A DNA stretch of 64,000 nt from Niabella agricola (lineage in GTDB: Bacteria > Bacteroidota > Bacteroidia > Chitinophagales > Chitinophagaceae). The first letter of the stretch is position 1; every line of letters begins with the position of its first letter. This document shows positions 27,957 through 37,699 of this stretch, piece by piece. The notes beneath the pieces are model-generated. The model ran no database searches. It was not told the DNA's origin and saw nothing but the letters and a program-made list of their open reading frames with translations. Location: positions 2,170,001 to 2,234,000 of the forward strand of contig NZ_JAJHIZ010000003.1 of NCBI RefSeq assembly GCF_021538615.1, given 5' to 3'. Made by a program: the position numbers and the translations under genes.

Positions 27957-29246
27957 TCAATCCGGTTCGCCGGATGCCATTCCCATCTTTTTTCGCGAAA
28001 AGATCTCCTTTAAGGTCATCGTTTTATTATTGACCAGGGGTTTTGCATAAGCTGCAATAAAGAACAGGTATCCCAGGGTAATATAAAGAAATAGCAATGC
28101 ATAGCGCAGCCCCACCAGGTCGCCGAGGGCGCCCACAATAAAGGGCACCAGTGCTCCTCCAAAGATACCCGAGCATAAAATTCCCGAAAAAGAGCCATGA
28201 TGCCTGCTGATGGAATTCAGCGCCAGCGAGAATACCACGGAAAACATCACCGAAATGGTAAACCCTGCTGCCGGAAAGGCCCATAGCGAAAGCTCCCTGC
28301 TGCCCAGCAGTGCCGCGGTTAATACGATCGCCGACAGGACACAAGCCACCTTCAGTACCTTTTTTGAATCCCAGAGCTTCAGCACCACCATTCCCAATAA
28401 ACAACCGATGGTCATCAATCCCCAGAACCAGGCTACGGCGTTGGCGCCACCGGCGGCAGGGTCTACATGGTGATAACGTTTCAAAAATTCCGACATCCAG
28501 TTCGCAAGCGATTGCTCGGTACCTACATATGCTACGATACCCAGGAAGAACAGCCATACATCGCGCTTTCCCAGCAGCTCCAGGTATACTGAAGCCGCTC
28601 CGGCTTTTTCATCTTCCTTTAACTTCACTACCGGCATCTTTATCAGCGCCAGCAATATCAACATGATCAAAAATATAAAGCTGAACAGCCAGTAGAGCGC
28701 CGTCCAGTGCAGCCCGTTCCGTACCAGCCCTCCTAATATGCTTACCAACGGATTGCTTACCGGTTGTGCAGCCAGCTCTTGCATCAGGTACGTGAATACA
28801 AACGGACTGACAAAAGAGGCCAGGCCAAATACCAGCTGTCCCATCACTGAAAAAAAGGCAAAATTTTCTTCGCCGCCGGCGGTACGCATCAATGGATTAA
28901 TGATCACCTGCAGCATGGCCATGCCGATGCCAATGATAAAGAGCGAAGCCAGCGCCATACTGTATTGCGGATTAAACGCAAAGATCAGGGCACCAAAAAA
29001 ATTCAGCGCAAAAGCGATCAGCATCGACTTCTTTTCTCCCAGCCGCTCAATCATCATTCCGGCAGGAACCGACATAATTCCATAAGCAAGGAAAAAGGAG
29101 AAGGGCAGGAAGGCAGCCATCGTCAGACTGAGCCCATAGGTTTCAATAATAATGGGCATTAAGGGACCCAGTATATTGGTTACAAAGGAGATCACAAACC
29201 AGATCAGCAAGATCACCCCTACTAAAAAATTATTGCGTTGTTGCAT
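27957..29246 (-). CDS. MFS sugar transporter (FucP-like)
   Basis: A 429-residue inner-membrane carrier with about twelve membrane helices. N-terminal half motifs include FVTNILGPLMPIIIETYGLS and a long loop between helices 6 and 7 (KLKEDEKAG). The general layout and PLMPIIIETYGLSLTMAAFLPFS-type start resemble the fucose/glucose/galactose:proton symporter group found in Bacteroidota glycan loci. It lies 27 bp after a ROK kinase and 98 bp before heparin lyase I in the same direction. The likely role is bringing GH88 and sulfatase products (monosaccharides, amino sugars or unsaturated uronate) into the cytoplasm for the kinase; the substrate is not determined by sequence. Confidence 0.88.
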   Translation of the reverse strand: MQQRNNFLVGVILLIWFVISFVTNILGPLMPIIIETYGLSLTMAAFLPFSFFLAYGIMSVPAGMMIERLGEKKSMLIAFALNFFGALIFAFNPQYSMALASLFIIGIGMAMLQVIINPLMRTAGGEENFAFFSVMGQLVFGLASFVSPFVFTYLMQELAAQPVSNPLVSILGGLVRNGLHWTALYWLFSFIFLIMLILLALIKMPVVKLKEDEKAGAASVYLELLGKRDVWLFFLGIVAYVGTEQSLANWMSEFLKRYHHVDPAAGGANAVAWFWGLMTIGCLLGMVVLKLWDSKKVLKVACVLSAIVLTAALLGSRELSLWAFPAAGFTISVMFSVVFSLALNSISRHHGSFSGILCSGIFGGALVPFIVGALGDLVGLRYALLFLYITLGYLFFIAAYAKPLVNNKTMTLKEIFSRKKMGMASGEPD

Positions 29247-29272
29247 CCGTTAATGGGTTGAATGGTTCTACA

Positions 29273-30217
29273 TCATTGTGGTGTTGACCCTGTAAGCGAT
29301 TGAAAAACCTTTGCCGCACAGCCCTGCAGCCCGGCTTTGTTTCCCAATGTAGCCGCCGCCAGCGCTGTTTGCTGACTGGCAGCCGGCATGGCCAGTTGTG
29401 CTACCCGTGCCGCTATTTCGCGGATATAAAAATCACCGGCCTCGCTGATTCCTCCGCCGATCACTACCTTTTGCGGACTGAATATATTAATGTATCCGGC
29501 AATGCCCGTAGCCATATAATCAAAATGATACGCCATAGCCGCAACGGCTGCATCCTCCTGCAAAAAATAACCTTCAACGATATGCCTGCCGTCTACAGTG
29601 TCCGGCATATCCTGCTTTAGTAATTGGTAATGCCCGATCAAGGCCGCTACTGACGCATAGGCTTCAAAACATCCCCTGGACCCGCAGGAGCAGGCGATTC
29701 CCCCCTGCCGGATAATGATATGCCCCAGTTCCGTTCCCCGGTTCCGGTATCCGCCGTATAGCTGGTTATTGATGACGAGCGCGCCGCCGATGCCGGTACC
29801 AACGGTTAAAAAAACAATATCACTGCAACCCTTCGCCGCGCCATAGATCCACTCCCCCATGCCCATCATATTGGCATCATTATCGACCAGGGTCCGGTAG
29901 CCGGTTCGTTCCTGCAGCAGGCGTCCAAGGTGTAGCTGTTCAAATCCCGGCAGGTTGTCTGCACCTCCGATCACTACGTCCTCTTCAACGATGCCCGGAA
30001 AACCAACACCGGTACCGCATATAATCCCCCCCTTATCCTGTACCACAGCGGCGGCCTTTGTGATGCACTCCGCGATTTGTTCAACGATACCAGCTTCTCC
30101 GCTTTCTCTTTTTATCGCTTCCGTAAAGCAGTATACCAGACTTCCGTCTTCCGCCACCACGCCACATTTCAGCGCAGTGCCGCCTACGTCTATTCCTATT
30201 GCAAATTGTTTATTCAA
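29273..30217 (-). CDS. ROK-family sugar kinase (glucokinase-like), copy 2
   Basis: A 314-residue ROK kinase with canonical motifs: IDVGGTALKCG phosphate loop, DNDANMMGMGE, LTVGTGIGGA and the zinc motif CSCGSRGCFEAY. It is a close paralogue of the kinase at 18921. No ATG is available at the expected N-terminus. The best start is a TTG at 30217 (MNKQFAIGID), and a nearby ATG at 30237 is out of frame. It is coupled to the MFS carrier gene downstream (26 bp apart), consistent with import followed by phosphorylation of a hexose or N-acetylhexosamine. Confidence 0.87.
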   Translation of the reverse strand: MNKQFAIGIDVGGTALKCGVVAEDGSLVYCFTEAIKRESGEAGIVEQIAECITKAAAVVQDKGGIICGTGVGFPGIVEEDVVIGGADNLPGFEQLHLGRLLQERTGYRTLVDNDANMMGMGEWIYGAAKGCSDIVFLTVGTGIGGALVINNQLYGGYRNRGTELGHIIIRQGGIACSCGSRGCFEAYASVAALIGHYQLLKQDMPDTVDGRHIVEGYFLQEDAAVAAMAYHFDYMATGIAGYINIFSPQKVVIGGGISEAGDFYIREIAARVAQLAMPAASQQTALAAATLGNKAGLQGCAAKVFQSLTGSTPQ

Positions 30218-30373
30218 TGACGGTAATATTGTTGCATCGGCGCTGCGCTAATGCTTATTTAAAGTACTCTGCCGTTCTTCCATGTCGCCCGGTCACGGTT
30301 CATCGGGATTAATCCAGGCGCTGCGGTTCCAGCATAACAAGAAGAGACTTTTGGCAACAGCTCCAACACTTTT

Positions 30374-31885
30374 TTATTTTAAGTAATCATATACAGAATC
30401 CAGCTTAAACTGCTTTATCGCTTCGGGACTGGGATGTGCGCGTTTATCAATATCGCTGAAATAAGGCGCCTTATCCCAAACACTTACATCGCCTCCGGTG
30501 GCCCTTGGATCTTTTGTTTTTACCAGGTAGGCCTGCATTTGTGCCGCCAGTTTTTCTTTTACATTTTTGTAGGCAGGGTCTGCAGCCAGGTTGTGCAATT
30601 GGTAAGGGTCACGGGTGATGTCAAACAGCTCTTCTGCCGGCCGCTTGCCCATACCCAGTTCGAACAATGGTTTTACAGCAGGATTGTCTTTATTAGCGAT
30701 CATATAAAACTTTGCCGGACCAGGATAGTTGAGCATATACGGATCAATATCTCCATACAGCGGAGGATCACCTGCCGCCCAGCGGCCGGGCTCATAATTG
30801 CGAATGTACAAATATTGCCGGGTACGTATAGCTCTTCCGGGATAACCCATTCCGTGCTGCCGCACAAAAGCATGCCGCTCCCGGCCCAGTACTACAAATT
30901 CGCGGTCAGGGAAAGACTCCTTACTGTTATTGTCCAGCAACGGCAATAAACTTTTTGCCGTCATTTCCGCGGGCACCGGCACACCGGCCAGCTGCAGGAA
31001 AGTGGGCGCCAGGTCATTCAGGGTAACCAATCCGCCGGCAACCGTAGCTTTTTTAAATTTGCCCGGCCAGGAAATGATCAGGGGTACATGCGTACCAAAA
31101 TCATACAGGTTGGCCAGCCCGCGTGGCATCTGCCAGCCGTTATCACTACAAACCACCACGATGGTATTTTCCAGCTCGCCGCTTTGTTTTAATACCGCCA
31201 GTGCATCGCCCAGCTCTTTGTCAAAAACTTCTACAGAATGATAATAGTCGGCAATATCTGTGCGTACATCCGGTGCATCCGGAAGATAGCTGGGTACTTT
31301 TACCTTTTGCGGATCGATGCCCGACCTGGCACCAACACCTACCTCGTAAGGACGGTGCGGTTCATGGCTACTGATCCAGTAGGTCCAGGGAGTGCCCTGT
31401 TTTTTCTGCTTTAAAAACTGGTCAAAACTTTCATACGGATTCCCGCCCGGATTGCGCTTGCGGCCATTGGCCTCAAAGCTTCCCGGCCCCCAGCCCTTAC
31501 CCTGGAAGCCGATTTCATAACCCGAAGCCTCCAGCAGATCGGTATACAGCGGATATTTTGTTGGGAGTATGCTCCATAAGTCGGCTCCCTCTTCCAGCCG
31601 CCAGATATCCTGGCCGGTAAGAAAACCGGCCCGCGACGGCGTACAGGAGGGGGAACTGCAAAATGCATTTGTAAAACGCACCCCTTCACCCGCCACTTTA
31701 TCCATATTGGGGGTGCGCACAGTTGAATCGCCATAAACGCCTACATGGCCGGCCGATTGGTTATCCGACATCACAATCAGGATATTGGGCCGGGATGCCG
31801 GTTGTTCCTTCTGCTGCGATGTACAACCGCCGGCAAATGACAGCAGACAAGCGAAATAAAAGAGATAGCTCCATTGTTTTAACAT
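30374..31885 (-). CDS. Lipoprotein S1 sulfatase, heparan N-sulfatase-like (S1_8-like)
   Basis: A 503-residue sulfatase. Unlike the two others in the window it has a lipobox (LLSFAGGC, Cys21) and should be membrane-anchored. The metal-binding start RPNILIVMSDNQSAGHVGVYG and signature SCTPSRAGFLTG with Cys81 are present, as are SSHEPHRPYE, VVVCSDNGWQMPRG and FDITRDPYQLHN. The segment FLTGQDIWRLEEGADLWS is reminiscent of bacterial N-sulfoglucosamine sulfohydrolase relatives; this specificity is inferred. The first frame codon at 31891 is a TTG, so the ATG at 31885 is used. It directly follows the SusC/SusD pair (38 bp). Confidence 0.87.
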   Translation of the reverse strand: MLKQWSYLFYFACLLSFAGGCTSQQKEQPASRPNILIVMSDNQSAGHVGVYGDSTVRTPNMDKVAGEGVRFTNAFCSSPSCTPSRAGFLTGQDIWRLEEGADLWSILPTKYPLYTDLLEASGYEIGFQGKGWGPGSFEANGRKRNPGGNPYESFDQFLKQKKQGTPWTYWISSHEPHRPYEVGVGARSGIDPQKVKVPSYLPDAPDVRTDIADYYHSVEVFDKELGDALAVLKQSGELENTIVVVCSDNGWQMPRGLANLYDFGTHVPLIISWPGKFKKATVAGGLVTLNDLAPTFLQLAGVPVPAEMTAKSLLPLLDNNSKESFPDREFVVLGRERHAFVRQHGMGYPGRAIRTRQYLYIRNYEPGRWAAGDPPLYGDIDPYMLNYPGPAKFYMIANKDNPAVKPLFELGMGKRPAEELFDITRDPYQLHNLAADPAYKNVKEKLAAQMQAYLVKTKDPRATGGDVSVWDKAPYFSDIDKRAHPSPEAIKQFKLDSVYDYLK

Positions 31886-31923
31886 GATCAATCGATTTTA
31901 TGATTTCTGATTTTAAGCCCGGT

Positions 31924-33801
31924 TTACCATCCGGGGTTTTGACGGTTAATAGAACTGTTTACATCTTTTTCATTTTGCGGGTAAGGAAACAACTCATGCT
32001 TCCCGGGTTTGAAATTGGTTCCTGAAAGATAGGGATAAGACGTTCTTATCGCCTGTGTTTTGGCATAGGTATCGGCTATTTTGGCGCCCAGCAAATTCCA
32101 GCGGATCAGATCTGAGCGGCGCATGCCTTCAAAACACAATTCCTTGGCACGCTCTGAAACAAGGGTATCTAAAAACTGTTGCTTGGTTAATCCGCTGGGT
32201 ATATAAACCTGGTCTGTTGCAGGTTTAGGCACCAGCGATGCGGTAATCACCGCCCCGGTTCCGCCACCACCGGTTACAGTAACAGTAGGCGCAGATGTAT
32301 AACCATACCCCGGGTTATAGATGGTCAACGCAGAAATTTTATTACTGGTACGTGTTGCCACCACTGCAGCAGCATAATTTCCGCCGCCACCGGTTATCTG
32401 AAGTGTAGGATTGCTGGTATAGCCACTGCCACCATCGGTAACCGTCAGGCTGATCGCATTTCCGGGCATATCAAGCCCATATGCCCTTCTCCGTACCTGG
32501 TTAATAGCATCGAGGGCCAGATCATTGGGGCCTTCATTCAATTCATTTTCCACCTCTGCCCGCATCAGCAGCAGGTCTGAATAGCGCATCACAACACAAT
32601 TGATATCAGTACTGGTTTGCTCGGTTATGGAATTGGTCTGATACTCACGGCTCCATTTGCCGGGCGCCCAGTTCTGATCTCCGGTACCGGTTACAATATA
32701 GGTACGACTTCCATCGGCCGCAACCGTATACCGGGCCACCGCGAAATCTTTTCTGACATCACCCGCCTGGAAGCTTTCATAAAACGGCCGCACGGTTGCT
32801 TCTCTTAAATTGGTAGCGCCATACACACCCTTTGCAGTTGTAGGCGCATTCCAGAATCCAAAACGAGAAGAGTTTGGCTGGTCACCTGCCGGATCGGCTA
32901 CGGTGTATAGTGCGATCTGGAAAATACTTTCGGTAGGCTCCAAATTATGTTTGCACTGGTTAATAAATACCTGGGGATAGCTGGCATTGAGCTTATAAGG
33001 ATTGGCAGCCATGATATCATTGATCTGGCTTTGCGCTGTCTTATAATAATCCTTGTAATTAGCAGGACGTTTCATAGTACCATCGGTAGCCAGCGAATAG
33101 CCTCCTGCAAAAAGGCAAACCCTTGCCAGCATGGCCTTTGCACCCCACTTGTTGATCCGCTCGTCAGTAGGCGTTGCTGCGGGCAGCACATCGATCGCTT
33201 CCTGCATGTCTTTAATAACCTGTTTATAGATCTCATAACGGTCCGTTAACGCCCCTTTCAGGTTATCGCCTGCTTTAGATGAGGTAGTTTTAAAAGGCAC
33301 ATCTCCCCACAAACGCACCAGTTCCGAATAATAAAACCCGCGTAAAAACTTAGCTTCACCCAGCATCCGGTTCAACTGCGCCTTCTGGTCATCGGTTCCG
33401 GCATTGAACAACGGCATTTGCGGAATCTTTTCAATCACCACATTAGCCCGGTCGATACCCTGGTACAACACGCTCCAGGTACTGTAATAAATATCGGTTT
33501 CAGGAATGCCCAGGTAGTGCGGGATTACGCGCCAGCTATCGACACTGTTTCCGGATATCTGGCTGATGTCATTATCATTATCCAATACCATCGGTACATA
33601 CCAGCCATAACCGGAAAAGTTTGATACCGCTCCATATACACCCAGGGTAGCCATATAAGCTTCATCGGCATCACTAAAAAAATTATCGCTGGTAAAGTAC
33701 GAATAAGCTTTTACTTCTAATGCTTTTTTACAGGAGCCAAAAGCAAGCAACGAGCCGGCTGTAAGCGCCATCCATATAAAACGTTTTGATATCAGTTTCA
33801 T
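31924..33801 (-). CDS. SusD-family surface glycan-binding lipoprotein with a glycine-rich insert
   Basis: A 625-residue SusD/RagB protein, lipid-anchored (lipobox LLAFGSC, Cys24) on the outer surface, where it forms the lid of the SusC transporter. TPR-like helices and the typical C-terminal ERAKELCFEGMRRSDLIRW and NPGW ending are present. Unusually, about residues 449-525 carry two beta-type repeats of the form GSGYTSNPTLQITGGGG and GYGYTSAPTVTVTGGGG between the INQVRRRAYG helix and the ERAKELCFEG segment. Such an insertion is not part of the standard fold. The gene follows SusC by 117 bp and precedes the N-sulfatase-like gene. Confidence 0.93.
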   Translation of the reverse strand: MKLISKRFIWMALTAGSLLAFGSCKKALEVKAYSYFTSDNFFSDADEAYMATLGVYGAVSNFSGYGWYVPMVLDNDNDISQISGNSVDSWRVIPHYLGIPETDIYYSTWSVLYQGIDRANVVIEKIPQMPLFNAGTDDQKAQLNRMLGEAKFLRGFYYSELVRLWGDVPFKTTSSKAGDNLKGALTDRYEIYKQVIKDMQEAIDVLPAATPTDERINKWGAKAMLARVCLFAGGYSLATDGTMKRPANYKDYYKTAQSQINDIMAANPYKLNASYPQVFINQCKHNLEPTESIFQIALYTVADPAGDQPNSSRFGFWNAPTTAKGVYGATNLREATVRPFYESFQAGDVRKDFAVARYTVAADGSRTYIVTGTGDQNWAPGKWSREYQTNSITEQTSTDINCVVMRYSDLLLMRAEVENELNEGPNDLALDAINQVRRRAYGLDMPGNAISLTVTDGGSGYTSNPTLQITGGGGNYAAAVVATRTSNKISALTIYNPGYGYTSAPTVTVTGGGGTGAVITASLVPKPATDQVYIPSGLTKQQFLDTLVSERAKELCFEGMRRSDLIRWNLLGAKIADTYAKTQAIRTSYPYLSGTNFKPGKHELFPYPQNEKDVNSSINRQNPGW

Positions 33802-33918
33802 CTGTTTGTTTTTATTTTTTATTGCCAGATGGAATTCGCATAAAAATCATCATCGCTTTGCATATAAATTAGCTCGTCGATTTTATGCTCATTTCATTGT
33901 ATAAAATCTTTAAATAAA

Positions 33919-36900
33919 TTATAAGGACAAATTGATACCCGCCACAAAGGACCTTGCCCGCGGATATGCGCTAAAATCCACACCGGGTGTAAGGGCGTTG
34001 TTTACCACGCTTACTTCAGGATCATAACCCGAATAGCTGGTAAATACATGCAGATTGTATGCGGTGATATAGACACGCGCATTAGCAATTTTTGCTTTTT
34101 TCAAAAAAAGCTTCGGCAGGGTATAGCCCAGGCTGATATTGTTAATTCTCAAAAACGATCCGTCTTCCACCAGAGTACTGTAAGGCCGGTCGGATACCAT
34201 GCCGATATAAGAAGCTACGGTTTTTCCTTTGTTCAGTGCTTCCAAAGCAGCAGGGTCGGTTACCCGCTGGCCACTGGCATCAATGGTCATCCACCGGTCT
34301 GAGAAGCGGGCCAACGTGTTTTTATAATCCTGGCTCAAAGCGGAGTTGTTCAGCACATTGGCATTATAAATATCATTTCCTACAGTGAAGTTCACAAATG
34401 CGCTTAGATCAAATCCTTTATAGGTAACCGTGTTGTTAAAGCCGCCGGTATATTTAGGATTAGAATTGCCGATGACCGTCCGGTCCAGATCGGTAATCCT
34501 GCCATCGGGTACCCCGTCTGGTCCGCTGATGTCTTTAAATTTCTGATACCCCGGCTGCACAGTACGGTTATCCTGAACCACGCCTGGTTTTAAAGTGTAG
34601 GTATTGGTGGTAGTGTTAAAATCAAAATCGCTTACCTGGTATAACCCATCTGCTACGTAGCCATACATCATCCCTACCGGTTGTCCAACCTGCAGGATAT
34701 AGTCGTTGATACTGGGATTGCTGTTATAGCCGGTATAGCTGGGCAATACCATAGCATTTTCACCCTGGCTCAGTTCCAGCACTTTTGTTTTGGGGAACGA
34801 GATGTTGAGACTGGAACTCCAGCTAAAGTCTGTTTTTTTTATGTTCACTGTATTGAGCGTAAACTCCAACCCTTTGCTGGAGGTACTTCCAATATTTTGA
34901 AACTGGGTCACAAAGCCCGAACTCGAGGGGATGCGGGTATTAAACAGCAGGTTCCTCGAGCGATTGTCATAAACCTCTGCCGTTAACGTGATCCGCTGAT
35001 TTAAAAAGCCCATGTCCAGCCCGATGTTGCGACCTTCGGTGGCCTCCCATTTCAGGTTGGGATTGGGCAGATTGTTTTGAGCGGCTGATATCACAACGGT
35101 ATTATTAAGATTATAAGAGCCGGTACCATAAATACCCAGTGCCGCATAGTTGGCGATGCGGTTATTACCGGTAAGGCCATAACCCAGGCGCAGTTTCAGA
35201 TCGGAAAACAGGGTGCTGTTTTTCATAAAATGCTCGTTGATGATCCGCCAGGCAAATGCTGCTGAAGGAAAGTATCCCCAGCGGTTATTCGCACCAAATT
35301 TGGAAGAGCCATCCGCACGCATGGTGGCTGTAAACAGGTATTTATCTTTATATCCATAGTTGGCTCTTGCAAAATAGGAAAGCAATTTATCTTCTTCGGC
35401 ATATGATGAAGGCGTACCCAGCACCGTGCCTAACGACAGGTTATCCCAACCATTGTTTACCGAAGGAAAGGCATTGGAACTGGCACTGAAATCTTCGTGG
35501 TAGGTATACTGGTATTCCTGTCCGGCCATTACGTCCAGCCGGTGCGCTGCGGCAAAGGTCTTGCTGAAAGTAAGCGTGTTACTGTAAGTAAAACGGGGAT
35601 CTTTTGCCTGACCGATGCTTCCGAATGGTCCGCCGCTGCGGATGGCCGTAATCGACTCTTTGGTATTAAACTGTTTAAGTTTTGTGTCTTTGATTATATA
35701 ACCGATCACACCCCGATAGGTTATATTTTTGGTAAGTTTATACTGAGCGGTTACATTGGCGTTCATTATATTAATAACGGACTCTCTTAATCTTGAACGG
35801 GCGCCGATTACCGGGCTTTGAAAAGTGGGAGCCCCGCCCGGGTTGTCTACCGGATCCGTTTCATAATCGATCAGATCATCATCCGCAGTACCCCTGCCGG
35901 CTACCGGGCGATACTGCAAAATGGTTTGTAATACTGCCAAACGGGCGTTACCTCCTTCTGCCGGGGACAATCCTTCTATTTTTTGATTGGAGTAACTTAC
36001 AATGGCATTCACATTGAGCCGTTCGCCCACTTTCTGATTTACGGAAAGCTTCCCGATGTTTTTGGTAGATGCACTGTGAATCATAATGCCATTATCCTTG
36101 TTACGCGAGAAGAACATATTGATCTTCGTATCCTTACTTCCCCCGCTTACGCTCACTTTATGGTATTGATTGTATACCGTGCTGCCAAAGGTTTCTTTTT
36201 GCCAGTTGATACCCGGGCGATTGCCATACAAAAACTGCAGGGAATCATAGGAGCCGTATTGCTTCGTAAAGGCGGCCAGGCGGGTGGCATCCCCCAGCGA
36301 GCGCTCATAGCTCAATAGCAAATAATCATAGCCGTTCATTACCGGAATTTCTTTTGTAATGTGTTTGGCCCCCACATAACCATCGTAGTTCACGGTCACT
36401 TTGCCGGCCTTGGTTTGTTTGGTGGTAATCAATACTACACCATTGCCGCCGCGTGCTCCATAAATAGCAATCGCAGAAGCATCTTTCAGTACATCCACCG
36501 ATTCTATATCTGTGGGATCCAGAAAGCCAATGCCATCGGTTTGCGGCACCCCGTCAATTACGTATAAAGGCTGGTTGCTTTGCGAAATGGAGGTCCCTCC
36601 GCGTATTTTTATGGTAGGGTCGGCACCCGGGGAGCCATCATTCATGGTTACCTGAACGCCCGCCAGTCGCCCCTGGAGCGCCTGTCCTACATGCTGCACC
36701 GGCACTTTTGCCAGTTCAGCGCCGCTAACCGAGCTCACCGCTCCTGTAAGATCTTTTCTTTTCTGGGTTCCATAACCTACCACCACTACCTGCTCCAGGC
36801 TTTTATCCTGTTCCTGCAGGCTGATATCGATCTGCTCCCGGCCATTTATGTTGATCTCTTTAGCCTCATAGCCGATATAAGAAACCACCAATACCGCATT

Positions 36901-37095
36901 GGCCTGAGCCTGAATCGAATACTGGCCGTTTTTTTGAGTGAGCACAGTCCGGGCCGTTCCTTTTTCCTGAACGGTGGCACCCGACAGCGGTTCTCCCGAA
37001 GTGCTGCTGACCATTCCCGTTACCTTAATGGTTTGGGCAGACAGTGTTCCGGAGATACCTACTAAGAATAATAATAGAGCAAACGTTGATCTCAT
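33919..37095 (-). CDS. SusC-family TonB-dependent outer-membrane transporter (glycosaminoglycan locus)
   Basis: A 1058-residue receptor for uptake of large oligosaccharides, powered by TonB. A signal peptide (MRSTFALLLFLVGISGTLSAQ) precedes a carboxypeptidase-regulatory-like domain (GTARTVLTQKNGQYSIQ). A TonB-box-like VVVVGYGTQKR stretch, a plug domain (QGRLAGVQV, PLYVIDGVPQ, IESVDVLKDASAIAIYGARG) and the barrel ending AYPRARSFVAGINLSL follow. The start at 37095 fits the signal peptide; the frame is open 44 codons further. It heads the run SusC-SusD-sulfatase-ROK-MFS-PL13-sulfatase. The 604-bp region before it is shared with the divergent GH88 gene. Confidence 0.95.
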   Translation of the reverse strand: MRSTFALLLFLVGISGTLSAQTIKVTGMVSSTSGEPLSGATVQEKGTARTVLTQKNGQYSIQAQANAVLVVSYIGYEAKEININGREQIDISLQEQDKSLEQVVVVGYGTQKRKDLTGAVSSVSGAELAKVPVQHVGQALQGRLAGVQVTMNDGSPGADPTIKIRGGTSISQSNQPLYVIDGVPQTDGIGFLDPTDIESVDVLKDASAIAIYGARGGNGVVLITTKQTKAGKVTVNYDGYVGAKHITKEIPVMNGYDYLLLSYERSLGDATRLAAFTKQYGSYDSLQFLYGNRPGINWQKETFGSTVYNQYHKVSVSGGSKDTKINMFFSRNKDNGIMIHSASTKNIGKLSVNQKVGERLNVNAIVSYSNQKIEGLSPAEGGNARLAVLQTILQYRPVAGRGTADDDLIDYETDPVDNPGGAPTFQSPVIGARSRLRESVINIMNANVTAQYKLTKNITYRGVIGYIIKDTKLKQFNTKESITAIRSGGPFGSIGQAKDPRFTYSNTLTFSKTFAAAHRLDVMAGQEYQYTYHEDFSASSNAFPSVNNGWDNLSLGTVLGTPSSYAEEDKLLSYFARANYGYKDKYLFTATMRADGSSKFGANNRWGYFPSAAFAWRIINEHFMKNSTLFSDLKLRLGYGLTGNNRIANYAALGIYGTGSYNLNNTVVISAAQNNLPNPNLKWEATEGRNIGLDMGFLNQRITLTAEVYDNRSRNLLFNTRIPSSSGFVTQFQNIGSTSSKGLEFTLNTVNIKKTDFSWSSSLNISFPKTKVLELSQGENAMVLPSYTGYNSNPSINDYILQVGQPVGMMYGYVADGLYQVSDFDFNTTTNTYTLKPGVVQDNRTVQPGYQKFKDISGPDGVPDGRITDLDRTVIGNSNPKYTGGFNNTVTYKGFDLSAFVNFTVGNDIYNANVLNNSALSQDYKNTLARFSDRWMTIDASGQRVTDPAALEALNKGKTVASYIGMVSDRPYSTLVEDGSFLRINNISLGYTLPKLFLKKAKIANARVYITAYNLHVFTSYSGYDPEVSVVNNALTPGVDFSAYPRARSFVAGINLSL

Positions 37096-37367
37096 TTTAA
37101 GCTTGAATTTTAAACCAGGTGAAGTATTTTTTTGGCGTGATTCATGGAACATTCGGGTACCGGGTTGCTGCTCCTGTTTCCGAAAACCGCAGTTTGTTTG
37201 GCTGCTGCCTGTAATTACAAATGGCATAATCTGTACATTTTAGACGTTAAGATCAATGGCCAAAACAGCGGTAACTGAATTATATTCTATGGGCTTAACG
37301 GCAACAATCGAAGCAATTACTCATCTAAAACCCGACAATATGTCTTAAAGAACAAACTCCCTCTTAC

Positions 37368-37446
37368 CCTCCGGTCCACCTGCGGACCAGCATGGCAAAA
37401 GAGCTGTTTTTAACGCCCTAAATATAGAACGCCTCTGGTCCGGAGG
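37368..37446. promoter_or_regulatory. Inverted-repeat cluster in the divergent SusC/GH88 promoter region
   Basis: CCTCCGGTCCA (37368-37378) and TGGTCCGGAGG (37436-37446) are inverted copies with one mismatch. A smaller dyad GGTCC-N6-GGACC (37373-37388) overlaps the first. This is the only conspicuous symmetry in 37096-37699, which otherwise holds no gene, so it is a candidate binding site for the hybrid regulator or another activator. Confidence 0.35.
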
Positions 37447-37699
37447 TTTTAAAAATGGGTTTTTCTTTTTTCAATTTTGGTTATTTTTCTGTTTTTTTTG
37501 GTTAAAGCTGTATCCAATCTAAAAAAACAAATTGAATACCAATATATTAAAATAGTGCGGCACCGGTTTTACACCGCGGCCCTGTTTTCTCTTATTTTTT
37601 AAATTTCATCCAGTTTTAAAATATTAAAATCAATATTGAAACCCTTTGGCGGCACGTAATTTTATTTTTATCCAAAACTTTTAAGAAAAGATACAGCTC

